Part shown: in pieces, positions 1 to 5,349 of the stretch
How the letters are laid out: each line of letters opens with the position of its first letter
How positions within the stretch are numbered: position 1 is the first letter of the stretch
Assembly: GCA_947623765.1 (NCBI GenBank)
Contig: CANQIG010000140.1
Span: 1 to 5,535, forward strand
Length of the DNA: 5,535 nt
Reading direction: 5' to 3'
Origin: an uncultured Clostridia bacterium
GTDB taxonomy: Bacteria > Bacillota > Clostridia > Oscillospirales > Acutalibacteraceae
Position numbers and translations under genes: made by a program
Notes under the pieces: model-generated
What the model saw: only the letters and a program-made list of their open reading frames with translations
Told to the model about the DNA's origin: nothing
Databases searched by the model: none

Positions 1-939
1 GACGTCATCACCGAGTTCGAGTTCATCACGGCGCTCGCGTTCTGGTGGTACGCGAAGGAAAACTGCGATTTCGTGGTGCTCGAGGTCGGCATGGGCGGCC
101 GGTTCGACGCGACGAACGTCATCGACCCGCCCGAGTGCGCCGTGATCGTCTCGATCTCGCTCGACCACACGGCCGTGCTCGGCGACACGCTCGAGGAGAT
201 CGCGTTTGAAAAGGCCGGGATCATCAAGCACGGCACGCCGGTCTCGCTCTATCCGCGCCTCGATCCGGCGGCGCGCAGCGTGATCGAACGGCTCGCCGCG
301 GCGCGCGGCGCGCGCTGCGTCACGGCGGACGAGACGCGCGCGAAGGCGCTCCGGGAGACGGTCTACGGGACGGAATTCACCTGGGACGGCCTTCCCCTTC
401 TCCACCGCTACACCGGGGAGCACCAGCTCCTGAACGCCGTGAACGCGCTCACCGCCCTCGAACTGCTGCGCGAAAAGGGGTACGCGATCCCGGACGAAGC
501 GCTGCAGAAGGGTTTCCGCGAGGCGTCCGTTCCGGCGCGTATGGAGATCCTCTCCGACGACCCGCTCGTTCTGCTCGACGGCGGGCATAACCCCGGCTGC
601 GCGAAGGCGCTGCACGAGGTGCTGCAAAAGCACGTCGCGGGAAGGCGGATCACGGCGGTGATCGGCATCATGGCGGACAAGGACAGCGGCAAGTTCCTCG
701 AATACCTCGCGCCGCACTTCGCGAAGATCGTGACGGTGCGCCCGGAGAACCCGCGCGCGCTTTCCGCGGAAGCGCTCGCCGAAACGGCGCGGCGGTTCTG
801 CCCGGACGTGACGGCGGCGCAGAGCATCGGGGAGGCGCTCGCCCTCTCCAAAGTCGAAAAGGGCGAGGCGCTCGTCCTCTGCGGCTCGTTCTACCTCGCG
901 GCTCAGATCCGGGACGCGGCCCGGGAAATGTACAAATAA
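1..939 (+). CDS. folC: Folylpolyglutamate synthase / dihydrofolate synthase, 3' part (5' end outside window)
   Basis: Cytosolic Mur-ligase-family enzyme that adds glutamate to (dihydro)folates using ATP. The reading frame is open from base 1, so the start lies upstream; 312 residues are visible. The family is usually about 420-440 aa, so roughly the first 110, including the ATP P-loop, are missing from view. Visible family signatures (numbered from base 1) are TEFEF at 4-8, EVGMGGRFDATN at 28-39, the LDHT...LGDT..EIA.EKAGIIK block from about 54, the GEHQLLNA linker motif near 140, and LDGGHNP at about 192-198 at the start of the C-terminal Mur ligase domain. It ends with TAA and is followed by an intrinsic terminator, so it is probably the last gene of its transcript. 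Whether it is bifunctional (FolC) or only a folylpolyglutamate synthase cannot be told from this part. The assignment to the family is firm. Confidence 0.95.
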   Translation, partial: DVITEFEFITALAFWWYAKENCDFVVLEVGMGGRFDATNVIDPPECAVIVSISLDHTAVLGDTLEEIAFEKAGIIKHGTPVSLYPRLDPAARSVIERLAAARGARCVTADETRAKALRETVYGTEFTWDGLPLLHRYTGEHQLLNAVNALTALELLREKGYAIPDEALQKGFREASVPARMEILSDDPLVLLDGGHNPGCAKALHEVLQKHVAGRRITAVIGIMADKDSGKFLEYLAPHFAKIVTVRPENPRALSAEALAETARRFCPDVTAAQSIGEALALSKVEKGEALVLCGSFYLAAQIRDAAREMYK

Positions 940-972
940 CAGAAGACGCCGACCGAAATCGGCAAAAAATAC

Positions 973-1020
973 GGACAGGCTCCTGTATACTGGAAACAGA
1001 TACAGGGCCTGTCCTTTTTT
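973..1020 (+). terminator. Strong intrinsic terminator after folC
   Basis: The left arm at 973-988 (GGACAGGC then TCCTGTAT) pairs with the right arm at 1000-1014 (ATACAGG then GCCTGTCC). This gives a 15-bp stem with one bulged T (981) and an 11-nt loop, followed directly by six T (1015-1020). It sits 33 nt downstream of the folC stop and ends 32 nt before the spoIIAA start, so it should separate the two transcription units. An A-run at 964-969 on the other side of the stem would give a T-run for minus-strand transcription as well, so it may work in both directions. Confidence 0.9.
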
Positions 1021-1052
1021 ACGGCCATTTTAAGAAGTTTGGAAGCGATCGA

Positions 1053-1385
1053 ATGAATCTGCATTTGGAACTCAAAAACGGGACGCTGACCGCCGCGCTC
1101 TCCGGGGACATCGACCACCACGCCGCCGGGCGGCTGCGTGAGGAGATCGACCGGACTGCGGAAAAGGTGCGCCCGCACACGCTGCGGCTGGATTTTTCCG
1201 GGGTGCCCTTTATGGACTCCTCCGGCGTCGGGCTGATCCTCGGGCGCGTCCGGCTGCTCTCCATGTGGCAGGGGAAGGTGACGGTCTGCGGGCTCTCGCC
1301 GCAGCTTCGGCGCATGGCGGAGCTCTCCGGCGTCGGCGCGACGGCAAAGCTCGAAGACGAAGAAAGAAAGAAGGTGGAGTTGTGA
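1053..1385 (+). CDS. spoIIAA: Anti-sigma-F factor antagonist SpoIIAA (STAS domain)
   Basis: A 110-residue single STAS-domain protein, close to the usual 115 aa. In spore formers it binds and neutralises the anti-sigma kinase SpoIIAB, freeing sigma-F in the forespore; SpoIIAB phosphorylates it to switch it off. The signature FMDSSGVGLILGR is present at 53-65, and Ser57 corresponds to the phosphorylated Ser58 of Bacillus subtilis. The GDIDHH segment at 18-23 matches the family's GELDHH. The ATG at 1053 has GGAAG 7 nt upstream (1041-1045). It is the first gene of a three-gene operon and its TGA overlaps the GTG start of spoIIAB. The lysine- and glutamate-rich tail (about 97-110) coincides with the purine-rich ribosome binding site of the next gene. 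I could not find a convincing sigma-H promoter between the folC terminator and this gene. Confidence 0.95.
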   Translation: MNLHLELKNGTLTAALSGDIDHHAAGRLREEIDRTAEKVRPHTLRLDFSGVPFMDSSGVGLILGRVRLLSMWQGKVTVCGLSPQLRRMAELSGVGATAKLEDEERKKVEL

Positions 1386-1825
1386 AAAACGTGGTGAACC
1401 GGATGGACCTGCAGTTCCCGTCGCTCTCGGTGAACGAGGGGTTCGCGCGCGGTGCGGTCTCGTCGTTCCTTCTCGGGCTGGACCCGCTCGTCAACGACCT
1501 CGCGGACCTCAAGACCGCCGTCAGCGAGGCGGTGACGAACGCCGTCGTCCACGGCTACCGGGACACCGTCGGGACGGTGTACATGAGCGCGAAAATCTTT
1601 TCGGACGGCAGCGTCTCCGTGAAGATCCGGGACAAAGGCTGCGGGATCGCGGATGTGGAAAAGGCGATGGAGCCGCTGTTCACGACCGGCGGCGAGGAGC
1701 GCGCCGGGCTGGGCTTCGCCGTGATGCAGACCTTCTGCGACCGCGTGAAGGTCGTCTCCGCGCCGGGCAAAGGCACCGCCGTGACGCTCTATAAGCGGCT
1801 CTCCCAAAAGCGCGATGGCGAGTGA
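1382..1825 (+). CDS. spoIIAB: Anti-sigma-F factor / serine kinase SpoIIAB
   Basis: A 147-residue GHKL-fold (Bergerat) protein, the usual length (146 in B. subtilis). It binds sigma-F and keeps it inactive, and phosphorylates SpoIIAA with ATP. The N box SEAVTNAVVHGY is at 48-59, the G1 box DKGCG at 84-88 and the G2 box GLGF at 109-112, preceded by the lid segment PLFTTGGEE at 98-106. Arg23 in the NEGFAR segment corresponds to B. subtilis Arg20, which contacts both partners. The start is GTG at 1382: it overlaps the spoIIAA stop (GTGA), has AAGGTGGAG at 1371-1379 just upstream, and gives the family N-terminus MKN. The frame stays open upstream within spoIIAA, but a longer product would not match the family. 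The end overlaps sigF by 11 nt. Confidence 0.95.
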   Translation: MKNVVNRMDLQFPSLSVNEGFARGAVSSFLLGLDPLVNDLADLKTAVSEAVTNAVVHGYRDTVGTVYMSAKIFSDGSVSVKIRDKGCGIADVEKAMEPLFTTGGEERAGLGFAVMQTFCDRVKVVSAPGKGTAVTLYKRLSQKRDGE

Positions 1826-2471
1826 CCCGGTGGACGCCCCGCGCCCGGAGGAGAACGTCGGGCTCGTGCGGGCGCTCGTGCCGCGCTTTCTCGGGCGCGG
1901 CGTCGAATACGACGACCTCTTTCAGGCGGGCTGCGAGGGCCTTATCAAGGCGGCGCAGCGGTTCGACCCGTCGCGCGGGTTCCGGTTTTCCACATATGCC
2001 GTCCCGGTGATCCTCGGGGAGATGCGTCGGCTCTTTCGCGAGGGCGGGACCGTCAAGGTCTCCCGCGCGGTGAAGGAGCTCTCGATGAAAGCATCGCGCC
2101 TTTCAGAGGAGATCGCCGCGAAGACGGGCCGCGCGCCGAGCGTCGCGGAGCTCGCGGACCGGCTCTCCTGCACGCCGGAAAAGTGCGCCGAAGCGCTCGG
2201 CGCGGCGGCGCCGCCCGTCTCGCTCTCCGGAGAAGACGGCGAGGCGGACAGCGACCTGCCCACTCCGTCCATGGAGGAGCACATCTCTGACCGCCTCGCG
2301 CTTCGGCAGGTCCTCGAGACGCTGCCCGAGAACGACCGCCGGTTGATCGAGTACCGGTATTATGGGAACCGCACGCAGCAGGAGACCGCCGAACGGCTCG
2401 GCATGACGCAGGTGCAGGTGAGCCGGAGGGAGAAGAAGGTGCTGCTCTACCTCCGCTCGCTGCTGTTATAA
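1815..2471 (+). CDS. sigF: RNA polymerase sigma-F factor (forespore-specific), short N-terminus
   Basis: Sigma-70-family factor that directs the first forespore-specific transcription programme. The 218 residues are shorter than the usual 250-255. Region 2 (about 14-85) carries DDLFQAGCEGLIKAAQRFD and FSTYAVPVILGEMRR, then GGTVKVSR, which resembles sigma-F (DGTVKVSR) rather than sigma-G (NPIRVSR). Region 3 (about 86-135) is followed by a variable acidic linker, and region 4 (about 158-215) has the helix-turn-helix TQQETAERLGMTQVQVSRRE. The ATG at 1815 is the only usable start: an in-frame TGA sits at 1782-1784 and the codons between are not starts. No Shine-Dalgarno is visible, so translation is probably coupled to spoIIAB, whose end it overlaps. 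About 30 N-terminal residues found in other sigma-F proteins are absent. The stop codon lies in a TTATAA palindrome shared with the opposing gene. Confidence 0.93.
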   Translation: MASDPVDAPRPEENVGLVRALVPRFLGRGVEYDDLFQAGCEGLIKAAQRFDPSRGFRFSTYAVPVILGEMRRLFREGGTVKVSRAVKELSMKASRLSEEIAAKTGRAPSVAELADRLSCTPEKCAEALGAAAPPVSLSGEDGEADSDLPTPSMEEHISDRLALRQVLETLPENDRRLIEYRYYGNRTQQETAERLGMTQVQVSRREKKVLLYLRSLLL

Positions 2472-3149
2472 GATCGGGAAACGGGACTCCGGTTCCTCAA
2501 AGTCCGGGATGTCCGAGAGGAGCCCGTCCTTTTGCGGCGCTTCGGGAGTTTCTTCCGCCACGGCTTCGTCTTCTGGCTCCTCTGCGGGCAGGTCGCGGGC
2601 GAGCAGCGCGAGGATCGCGATGTCCGCGCGCGGCAGGTTCCCCCACGGGCGGCTCTCCCGGAGAACGCCTTCCTTTTGGAATCCGGCGGAGAGAAGCAGA
2701 TCCTGCTTGGCCTCGTCCTCGGCGCGCGTCATGGCCTCGAGCCGGTTGACGCCGACCTTCTCGACGAGGTACCGCGCGACGGTGCGGAGCGCTGCAGTCG
2801 CGAGGCCCGAGGCCGCGGATCCCCTCGTGAAGACGCAGCGCAGACGGGCGCGGTCGAGCTTCGGGTCCAGCCCGTCGATCTGGACCCAGCCGATCATCTT
2901 CCCGAGGTCCTCGTGGCCGCAGACGGAGAACAGGACGGCTTTTTTGTCGCGGAAGAGGCGTTCGGCCTCCCGCAGCCTGCGTTCGGCGTCGGCGGCCTGT
3001 GCCGCCGCCGGTTCCGGCTCGAACCGGTAGAGCGATTCGTCGCGCATCAGCGCGAAAAGGCCGTCTGTGTCGAAAACGCTCGCGCGGCTGACCGTGACGG
3101 TCTTCCCTGCGAGGAACGGGCAGTATTCAAAGAGCATTTCGGTTTTCAT
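2466..3149 (-). CDS. GNAT-family N-acetyltransferase (RimJ/RimL-like) with acidic C-terminal tail
   Basis: A 227-residue protein whose residues 15-185 fit a GNAT acetyltransferase of the RimJ/RimL type, which moves acetyl from acetyl-CoA to an amine; the substrate is unknown. Visible features are an early TVTVSRASVFDTDGLFALM strand-helix, a central GKMIGWVQIDGLD strand, the acetyl-CoA-binding region RGSAASGLATAALRTVARYL at 109-128 (a degenerate G-x-G/A loop followed by a helix), and the closing motif LLSAGFQKEGVLRE. Residues 186-227 form a Glu/Asp/Pro-rich tail that is not part of the fold. The ATG at 3149 has AAAGGA 8 nt upstream, inside the end of the HAD gene, and the two genes overlap by 23 nt. 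It is third in the likely metA-HAD-GNAT unit and ends head-on with sigF. The family is fairly sure, the function is not. Confidence 0.8.
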   Translation of the reverse strand: MKTEMLFEYCPFLAGKTVTVSRASVFDTDGLFALMRDESLYRFEPEPAAAQAADAERRLREAERLFRDKKAVLFSVCGHEDLGKMIGWVQIDGLDPKLDRARLRCVFTRGSAASGLATAALRTVARYLVEKVGVNRLEAMTRAEDEAKQDLLLSAGFQKEGVLRESRPWGNLPRADIAILALLARDLPAEEPEDEAVAEETPEAPQKDGLLSDIPDFEEPESRFPIL

Positions 3150-3798
3150 GTTCGGTTTCCTTTCCGGTTTCGTCCGCGGTCAAAAGCGGCAGCAGCTCGG
3201 GGAAGCTGCGGACCGTCGGGACGTTTTCCACATTCCCGAAGCCGTACGCGCAGAAGACGAAAGGGACGTTTGCCGCGCGCGCGGCTTCCCGGTCCCAGAC
3301 CGTGTCGCCCACGTAGACCGGGCGCGTAAGGCCGTTCCGCTCTGCCACAAGGCGGATGTTCTCCGATTTCGGCAGACCGGTGCGGCCGATGTATTCGTAA
3401 TCCGTGAAGTATTTCCCGGCGTCGTGGGCGCGGAAGAACGCCTCGAGGTACCCCGGCTCGCAGTTGCTGACCACAAAGAGCGGGAGCGCCCTGCCGAGCG
3501 CTTCGAGCGTTTCCGGCACGCCGGGATAGAGCCGCCCGCCGTGCTCTGCGAGGTATGCGCACTCCGCGCGCATACAGGCATCGAACAGCGCCCGCTGCCG
3601 CGCCGGGGCAAGGCCCGGAAAGAGCCGCTCCATGATCTGCTCGGCGGTCATGCCCATGCACGCCTTCGCGTCCTCCATCGTGAGGGCGCGCGGCAGGTCC
3701 GGCACATCGGCGAGCGTTTTGAGCCACGAGACGCACACGCCGTCCGAGGAATCCCAGAGCGTGCCGTCCAGATCGAAGATCACGCCGTCATACCGCAT
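3127..3798 (-). CDS. HAD-family hydrolase, phosphoglycolate phosphatase-like
   Basis: A 223-residue HAD-superfamily phosphatase with a helical cap, similar in layout to phosphoglycolate phosphatase Gph and beta-phosphoglucomutases. Motif I is FDLDGTLWDS at 8-17 (nucleophile Asp9, acid/base Asp11), motif II is VVSN with Ser111, motif III is Lys144 in GLPKSENI, and motif IV is GDTVWD at 164-169 (Asp165, Asp169). All catalytic positions are intact. The cap lies between motifs I and II. The start at 3798 is chosen because AAAGGAG (3805-3811, minus strand) lies 6 nt upstream and the nucleophile strand follows at once; the longer open frame up to 3912 runs into metA and adds no domain. It starts 17 nt after metA ends and overlaps the GNAT gene by 23 nt. 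The substrate cannot be read from the sequence. Confidence 0.9.
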   Translation of the reverse strand: MRYDGVIFDLDGTLWDSSDGVCVSWLKTLADVPDLPRALTMEDAKACMGMTAEQIMERLFPGLAPARQRALFDACMRAECAYLAEHGGRLYPGVPETLEALGRALPLFVVSNCEPGYLEAFFRAHDAGKYFTDYEYIGRTGLPKSENIRLVAERNGLTRPVYVGDTVWDREAARAANVPFVFCAYGFGNVENVPTVRSFPELLPLLTADETGKETEHENRNAL

Positions 3799-3804
3799 GG
3801 TTCG

Positions 3805-3811
3805 CTCCTTT
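3805..3811 (-). promoter_or_regulatory. Ribosome binding site fixing the HAD gene start
   Basis: AAAGGAG on the minus strand lies 6 nt before the ATG at 3796-3798, in the 17-nt gap after the metA stop. It decides in favour of this start over in-frame starts inside metA. Confidence 0.85.
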
Positions 3812-3815
3812 CCCG

Positions 3816-4739
3816 TCACGCCTGCTGCAGTTCGGCGAGGTCGTACGGCGTCTGCTGATAGACATAGTAGTTGAGCCAGTTCGAGACGAGCAGGTGCGCG
3901 TTGCTGCGCCACGTAAAGGGCGGCCGCGCGGAGGGGTCGTCGTTCGGGAAGTAATTGTAGGGCAGGTTCGGATCCAGTCCCTTGCCGACGTCGCGGAAAT
4001 ACTCCTTCGCGAGCGTGTCGCGGTCGTATTCCGCGTGGCCGGTGACGAAAAACTTCCTGCCGCTCTTTTCCGCGATGATGTGGATGCCCGCGAGGTCCGA
4101 GACGCCGAGCACGAGCAGCTCCGGGTGCTTCGCGACGTCCTCGGCGCGGATCTCCGTGTAGCGGGAATGCGGCGCGAAGTAGTTGTCGTCGAAGCCGCGC
4201 ATCAGGGGGTGGTACGGGTTCACGACGCGGTGTTGGTAGATGCCGGAGAGCTTTTCGGGCATCTCATACTTCGGGATGCCGTAGTGGTAATAGAGCCCCG
4301 CCTGCGCGCCCCAGCAGATGTAGAGCACGGAGTAGACGTTCGTTTTGCTCCACGCCATCACGCGGCACATCTCGTCCCAGTAGTCGACCTCCTCGAACGG
4401 CAGCTTTTCCACCGGCGCACCCGTAACGATCAGGCCGTCGAAGCGCTGGTCCTTCACGTCGTCGAAGGTCTTGTAAAAGGTATTGAGGTGCGACGGGCTC
4501 GTGTGGCGGCTGACATGGCTCGCCATGTGCAGCAGCTCGACGTCCACCTGCAAGGGGGAGTTCCCCAGCAGCCGAAGGAGCTGCGTCTCCGTTTCGATCT
4601 TCGTGGGCATCAGGTTCAGGATGGCGATCCTGAGCGGCCGGATGTCCTGGACGGCGGCGCGCTCGTGCGTCATGACAAAGATGTTTTCGGATTCCAGCAC
4701 TTCGATGGCCGGAAGCTCCGCCTGGATTCGGATCGGCAT
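3816..4739 (-). CDS. metA: Homoserine O-acetyltransferase MetA (acetyl-CoA type)
   Basis: Cytosolic enzyme that acylates L-homoserine in the first committed step of methionine synthesis. The 307 residues are full length for the MetA (HTS) family. The N-terminus MPIRIQ..LPAIEVLESENIFVM is typical; the catalytic cysteine is Cys142 in YICWGAQA, and the catalytic His235 and Glu237 are in GHAEYD. Glu111 (GAPVEKLPFEEVDYW) is the residue that in characterised MetA proteins marks acetyl-CoA rather than succinyl-CoA use (Glu in Bacillus cereus, Gly in Escherichia coli), so homoserine O-acetyltransferase is predicted. The ATG at 4739 has GGGAG 9 nt upstream (4749-4753). Only 34 nt separate the start from a large terminator-like hairpin, so expression probably depends on the leader RNA described separately. 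It is first in the unit with the HAD and GNAT genes. Confidence 0.96.
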   Translation of the reverse strand: MPIRIQAELPAIEVLESENIFVMTHERAAVQDIRPLRIAILNLMPTKIETETQLLRLLGNSPLQVDVELLHMASHVSRHTSPSHLNTFYKTFDDVKDQRFDGLIVTGAPVEKLPFEEVDYWDEMCRVMAWSKTNVYSVLYICWGAQAGLYYHYGIPKYEMPEKLSGIYQHRVVNPYHPLMRGFDDNYFAPHSRYTEIRAEDVAKHPELLVLGVSDLAGIHIIAEKSGRKFFVTGHAEYDRDTLAKEYFRDVGKGLDPNLPYNYFPNDDPSARPPFTWRSNAHLLVSNWLNYYVYQQTPYDLAELQQA

Positions 4740-4773
4740 GGTATAGCGCTCCCATTCTGTGCTATAATAAAGA

Positions 4774-4873
4774 GGACCGCTTGAAAGGACAGCGCCGCGG
4801 CCCGGGCGCTCCCCGCGCCGCCCGCCTCAAATCGGGAAGCGGTGGGGGAAACGGGACTGTCCTTCACCGGTTC
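4774..4873 (-). terminator. Large GC-rich hairpin, terminator-like, just upstream of metA
   Basis: The outer arms 4774-4792 (GGACCGC...GGACAG) and 4857-4873 (CTGTCCTT...CGGTTC) pair with 8 continuous base pairs at the inner end and more beyond small bulges. The 64-nt interior is very GC-rich and can fold further (AGCGCC 4791-4796 with GGCGCT 4805-4810; GGCGC and GCGCC around a TCCCC loop). On the minus strand the stem is followed by a U-rich but interrupted tail, UCUUUAUUAU (about 4764-4773), then the metA RBS. It could be an intrinsic terminator for the leader RNA or a palindromic intergenic element that inserted there. The broken U-tract lowers confidence in termination. Confidence 0.55.
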
Positions 4874-4936
4874 AATCATAAGCGAAAAGCGTGGCTGCAT
4901 CCTCAGTCATCGCCCGTCGCTGCAGCTTCGTCGGTG

Positions 4937-5005
4937 CAGCCAAAGGCGGCACCTCCGTGCTCCCGCACCGCGAGTTGAACTTCCCCGCACGGGCAACCTC
5001 TACAG
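4937..5005 (-). repeat. Direct repeat copy 1 (metA-proximal) inside the leader RNA
   Basis: A 69-nt unit aligned without gaps to 5128-5196; by eye about 13 positions differ (near 80% identity). Conserved minus-strand core: GGUUGCCCG(Y)GCGGGG, then AAGUUCARCUCGC, a GUG..CAC hairpin and GCACGGAGG. This copy has a GUGC(GGGA)GCAC hairpin and is enclosed by helix 5000-5005/4920-4925. Confidence 0.85.
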
Positions 5006-5127
5006 TGCAAACTCATTCACGCGAACGATCGCTCGGCGTCATAGGACCATGTGAGAGCCAACGCCCTCGCGATCAAAACACCGCAAGCGAGGAAGCCCAT
5101 AGAGGACAGAAACCGTCGCCGCCGTAG

Positions 5128-5196
5128 CGGCCGAAGGAGGCGCCTCCGTGCTTCCACCCTGCGAGCTGAACTTCCCCGCGCGGGCAACCGCCACGG
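5128..5196 (-). repeat. Direct repeat copy 2 (promoter-proximal) inside the leader RNA
   Basis: The second copy of the 69-nt unit, offset exactly 191 nt from copy 1. It is closed by a 9-bp helix, 5188-5196 with 5122-5130, and flanked by the CGGGAA/UUCCCG hairpin at 5197-5212. A further outer helix (5215-5223 with 5106-5117) wraps both, giving a compact multi-branch domain. Confidence 0.85.
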
Positions 5197-5320
5197 CGGG
5201 AATCCGTTCCCGAAGACGGCTGTCAGACTTCACTCATCCTTGTGCAAACCCGCGCGCGATTCAGCCAAGCAGGGGACGACAGGCGAAAAGATACCGGCCA
5301 AGGCCCGTCATTTGCCAGCT

Positions 5321-5349
5321 ATTATACCATATATGCGGGCTAAACGCAA
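5321..5349 (-). promoter_or_regulatory. Sigma-A promoter with extended -10 for the leader RNA / metA
   Basis: On the minus strand, -35 TTGCGT (5344-5349), a 17-nt spacer and -10 TATAAT (5321-5326) preceded by TGG, an extended -10 motif. Transcription would start near 5314 and run left through the structured leader to metA, giving a 5' untranslated region of about 575 nt. There is no other promoter-like sequence close to metA on this strand. Confidence 0.75.

Larger units (their letters stand above)
4774..5314 (-). ncRNA. Candidate structured RNA / metA leader with tandem repeated domains
   Basis: About 540 nt between a minus-strand promoter and a terminator-like hairpin, with no plausible protein gene on either strand. 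Visible helices (plus coordinates): 5303-5309/5278-5284; 5215-5223/5106-5117 (9 bp with a 3-nt bulge); hairpin 5207-5212/5197-5202; 5188-5196/5122-5130 enclosing repeat copy 2; 5087-5092/5065-5070; hairpin 5029-5032/5021-5024; 5000-5005/4920-4925 enclosing copy 1. Three of these (5278/5303, 5122/5188, 4920/5000) contain an A-C clash if read on the plus strand but a G-U pair on the minus strand, which indicates the minus strand is the folded one. The layout (promoter, structured leader, terminator-like hairpin, RBS, metA) fits a riboswitch or attenuator, or a separate large RNA. I looked for SAM-I, T-box, cobalamin, RNase P, tmRNA and SRP signatures and did not find them. The ends are approximate. 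Confidence 0.55.

Noticed and set aside
948..963. Small hairpin GCCGA/TCGGC after the folC stop
   Set aside because: Only 5 bp and followed by A residues on the plus strand, so not a terminator by itself; the adjacent 15-bp stem with a T-run is the real one.
1019..1807. Minus-strand open frame of 262 codons opposite spoIIAA/spoIIAB
   Set aside because: It lies opposite two firmly identified genes, has shadow-like composition, and begins inside conserved spoIIAB sequence.
4760..4768. Plus-strand extended -10 motif TGCTATAAT between metA and the hairpin, which would make a rightward transcript through the structured region
   Set aside because: No -35 match at a suitable distance and no plus-strand terminator at the far end. 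The same bases serve as the U-rich tail of the minus-strand hairpin. The G-U asymmetry also favours the minus strand. Kept as a weak possibility only.
3894..4784. Plus-strand open frame of 296 codons opposite metA
   Set aside because: It is a shadow caused by high GC at third positions of metA; it has no RBS and an Arg/Val/Asp-rich composition without any domain. Similar long antisense frames opposite the HAD and GNAT genes are rejected for the same reason.
4670..4900. Small minus-strand frame of 76 codons overlapping the metA start and the hairpin
   Set aside because: It runs through the palindromic hairpin and into metA out of frame; its sequence reflects the repeat and not a protein family I recognise. 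A leader peptide cannot be fully excluded but nothing supports it.
5128..5196. T-box-like string AGGGUGGAAGCACGG in repeat copy 2 (minus strand)
   Set aside because: It differs from the T-box core AGGGUGGNACCGCG in the essential bases, copy 1 does not keep it, and the bases form a local GUG/CAC hairpin instead. No specifier stem was recognised.
4740..5320. SAM-I riboswitch in front of metA
   Set aside because: The conserved GGUGGAGGGA, CCCGGCAACC and GGUGCUAAUUCC elements are not found in order on the minus strand. GGGCAACC occurs on the plus strand only, without the rest.
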